A stretch of DNA of 6,161 nucleotides from Actinomycetes bacterium (GTDB lineage Bacteria > Actinomycetota > Thermoleophilia > RBG-16-64-13), in assembly GCA_021815245.1 (NCBI GenBank), contig JAKAHF010000162.1:1-6161 (forward strand), read 5' to 3'. The position numbers and the translations under genes were made by a program. The number at the start of each line of letters is the position of its first letter. Positions within the stretch are counted from its first letter, which is position 1. The notes under the pieces were generated by a model, which was not told the DNA's origin, did no database searches, and worked only from the letters and a program-made list of their open reading frames with translations. This document shows positions 5,705 through 6,161 of the stretch, piece after piece.

Positions 5705-6161
5705 TGCCCTGCTCTGCCGGCATCGAGTTCGGTTCGTCCGCATACCTGCGGAGCTTCTTCGAGCGCGTCGCTCAGGAGCGGCTGCCCGTTTCGGGCGGAT
5801 TCGACCTGACGAGCCGGTGCAACTTCCGATGCCGGCACTGCTATCTGGGCCACATGACAGGCCGGTCGCCTCGCGACTTGGGCGAACTGACCACCGGTGA
5901 GGCCGTCGACCTGATCCGCCAGGCGGCCGATGCCGGTTGCCTGCTGCTTCTACTTACCGGCGGCGAGCCTCTGCTCCGCACCGACTTTCTCGACATCTAC
6001 CTGGCGGCCAAGGGCATGGGACTGCTCATAACGGGGTTCACCAACGGCAGTCTGATCGACCAGGCGCATATGGACGTCTTCGCCGAGTACCCGCCGCACG
6101 AAGTGGAGATCAGCCTCTACGGCATGAGCGAGGACACCTACGAGAGAGTCACCGGCTCACG
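5704..6161 (+). CDS. Radical SAM peptide maturase, SPASM-type (3'-partial)
   Basis: The first 152 residues of a radical SAM enzyme; the gene runs off the right edge. Residues 39-46 are C-NFR-C-RH-C, the CxxxCxxC site binding the [4Fe-4S] cluster that cleaves S-adenosylmethionine. TGGEP (85-89) contacts the SAM amino group. FTNGSLI (112-118) and VEISLYGMSEDTYERVTG (134-151) match the core of SPASM-type peptide-modifying enzymes. The SPASM cysteines themselves would be in the missing C-terminal half. The GTG at 5704 is chosen because it overlaps the preceding TAG (TAGTG) and the first ATG (5854) falls after the cluster cysteines. The adjacent PqqD-like gene supports a role in modifying a ribosomal peptide, although tRNA, heme or other radical SAM functions with the same core cannot be fully excluded. 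The reaction type is unknown. Confidence 0.9.
   Translation, partial: MPCSAGIEFGSSAYLRSFFERVAQERLPVSGGFDLTSRCNFRCRHCYLGHMTGRSPRDLGELTTGEAVDLIRQAADAGCLLLLLTGGEPLLRTDFLDIYLAAKGMGLLITGFTNGSLIDQAHMDVFAEYPPHEVEISLYGMSEDTYERVTGS

Overview
The window is GC-rich (about 60% or more by eye) and almost entirely coding on the + strand. It holds three consecutive genes, two of them cut by the window edges. No RNA gene, mobile element, CRISPR array, terminator or stand-alone promoter is visible. There is no gap between genes, so no non-coding stretch needs describing. The lineage cannot be fixed from sequence alone. High GC, a giant mosaic surface protein and the absence of a Bacteroidota-type C-terminal sorting domain suggest a high-GC, probably anaerobic bacterium (Actinomycetota such as a Coriobacteriia relative, or Chloroflexota). 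This is a low-confidence inference.

Bases 1-5414 are the 3' part of a very large exported protein (1803 residues visible; the frame is open to the left edge, so the true start lies upstream). Its domains in order are: a surface beta-rich domain of the kind found in DUF11-containing and IgGFc-binding-like proteins, interrupted by an inserted beta-sandwich domain; a calcium loop leading into a DUF11-like domain; an SdrD B-like domain with its own calcium loop; an FN3-like domain; a PorU/gingipain-type N-terminal region; and a complete peptidase C25 (gingipain/PorU clan) catalytic domain with a His/Cys dyad. The protein ends directly after the peptidase.

Bases 5414-5704 encode a 96-residue PqqD-like peptide chaperone (RiPP recognition element). 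Bases 5704-6161 encode the first 152 residues of a radical SAM enzyme of the SPASM/peptide-maturase type with CxxxCxxC and TGGEP. Each gene overlaps the next by a single base (TGATG, then TAGTG), so the three look like one translationally coupled unit.

The main point of interest is this arrangement. A giant secreted C25 cysteine peptidase is tied to a cytosolic PqqD/radical SAM pair of the type that modifies ribosomal peptides. No precursor peptide is visible, and there is no room for one between the genes. Either the precursor lies outside the window, or the peptidase/surface protein is itself a substrate, or the peptidase matures or exports the modified product. All three are hypotheses.
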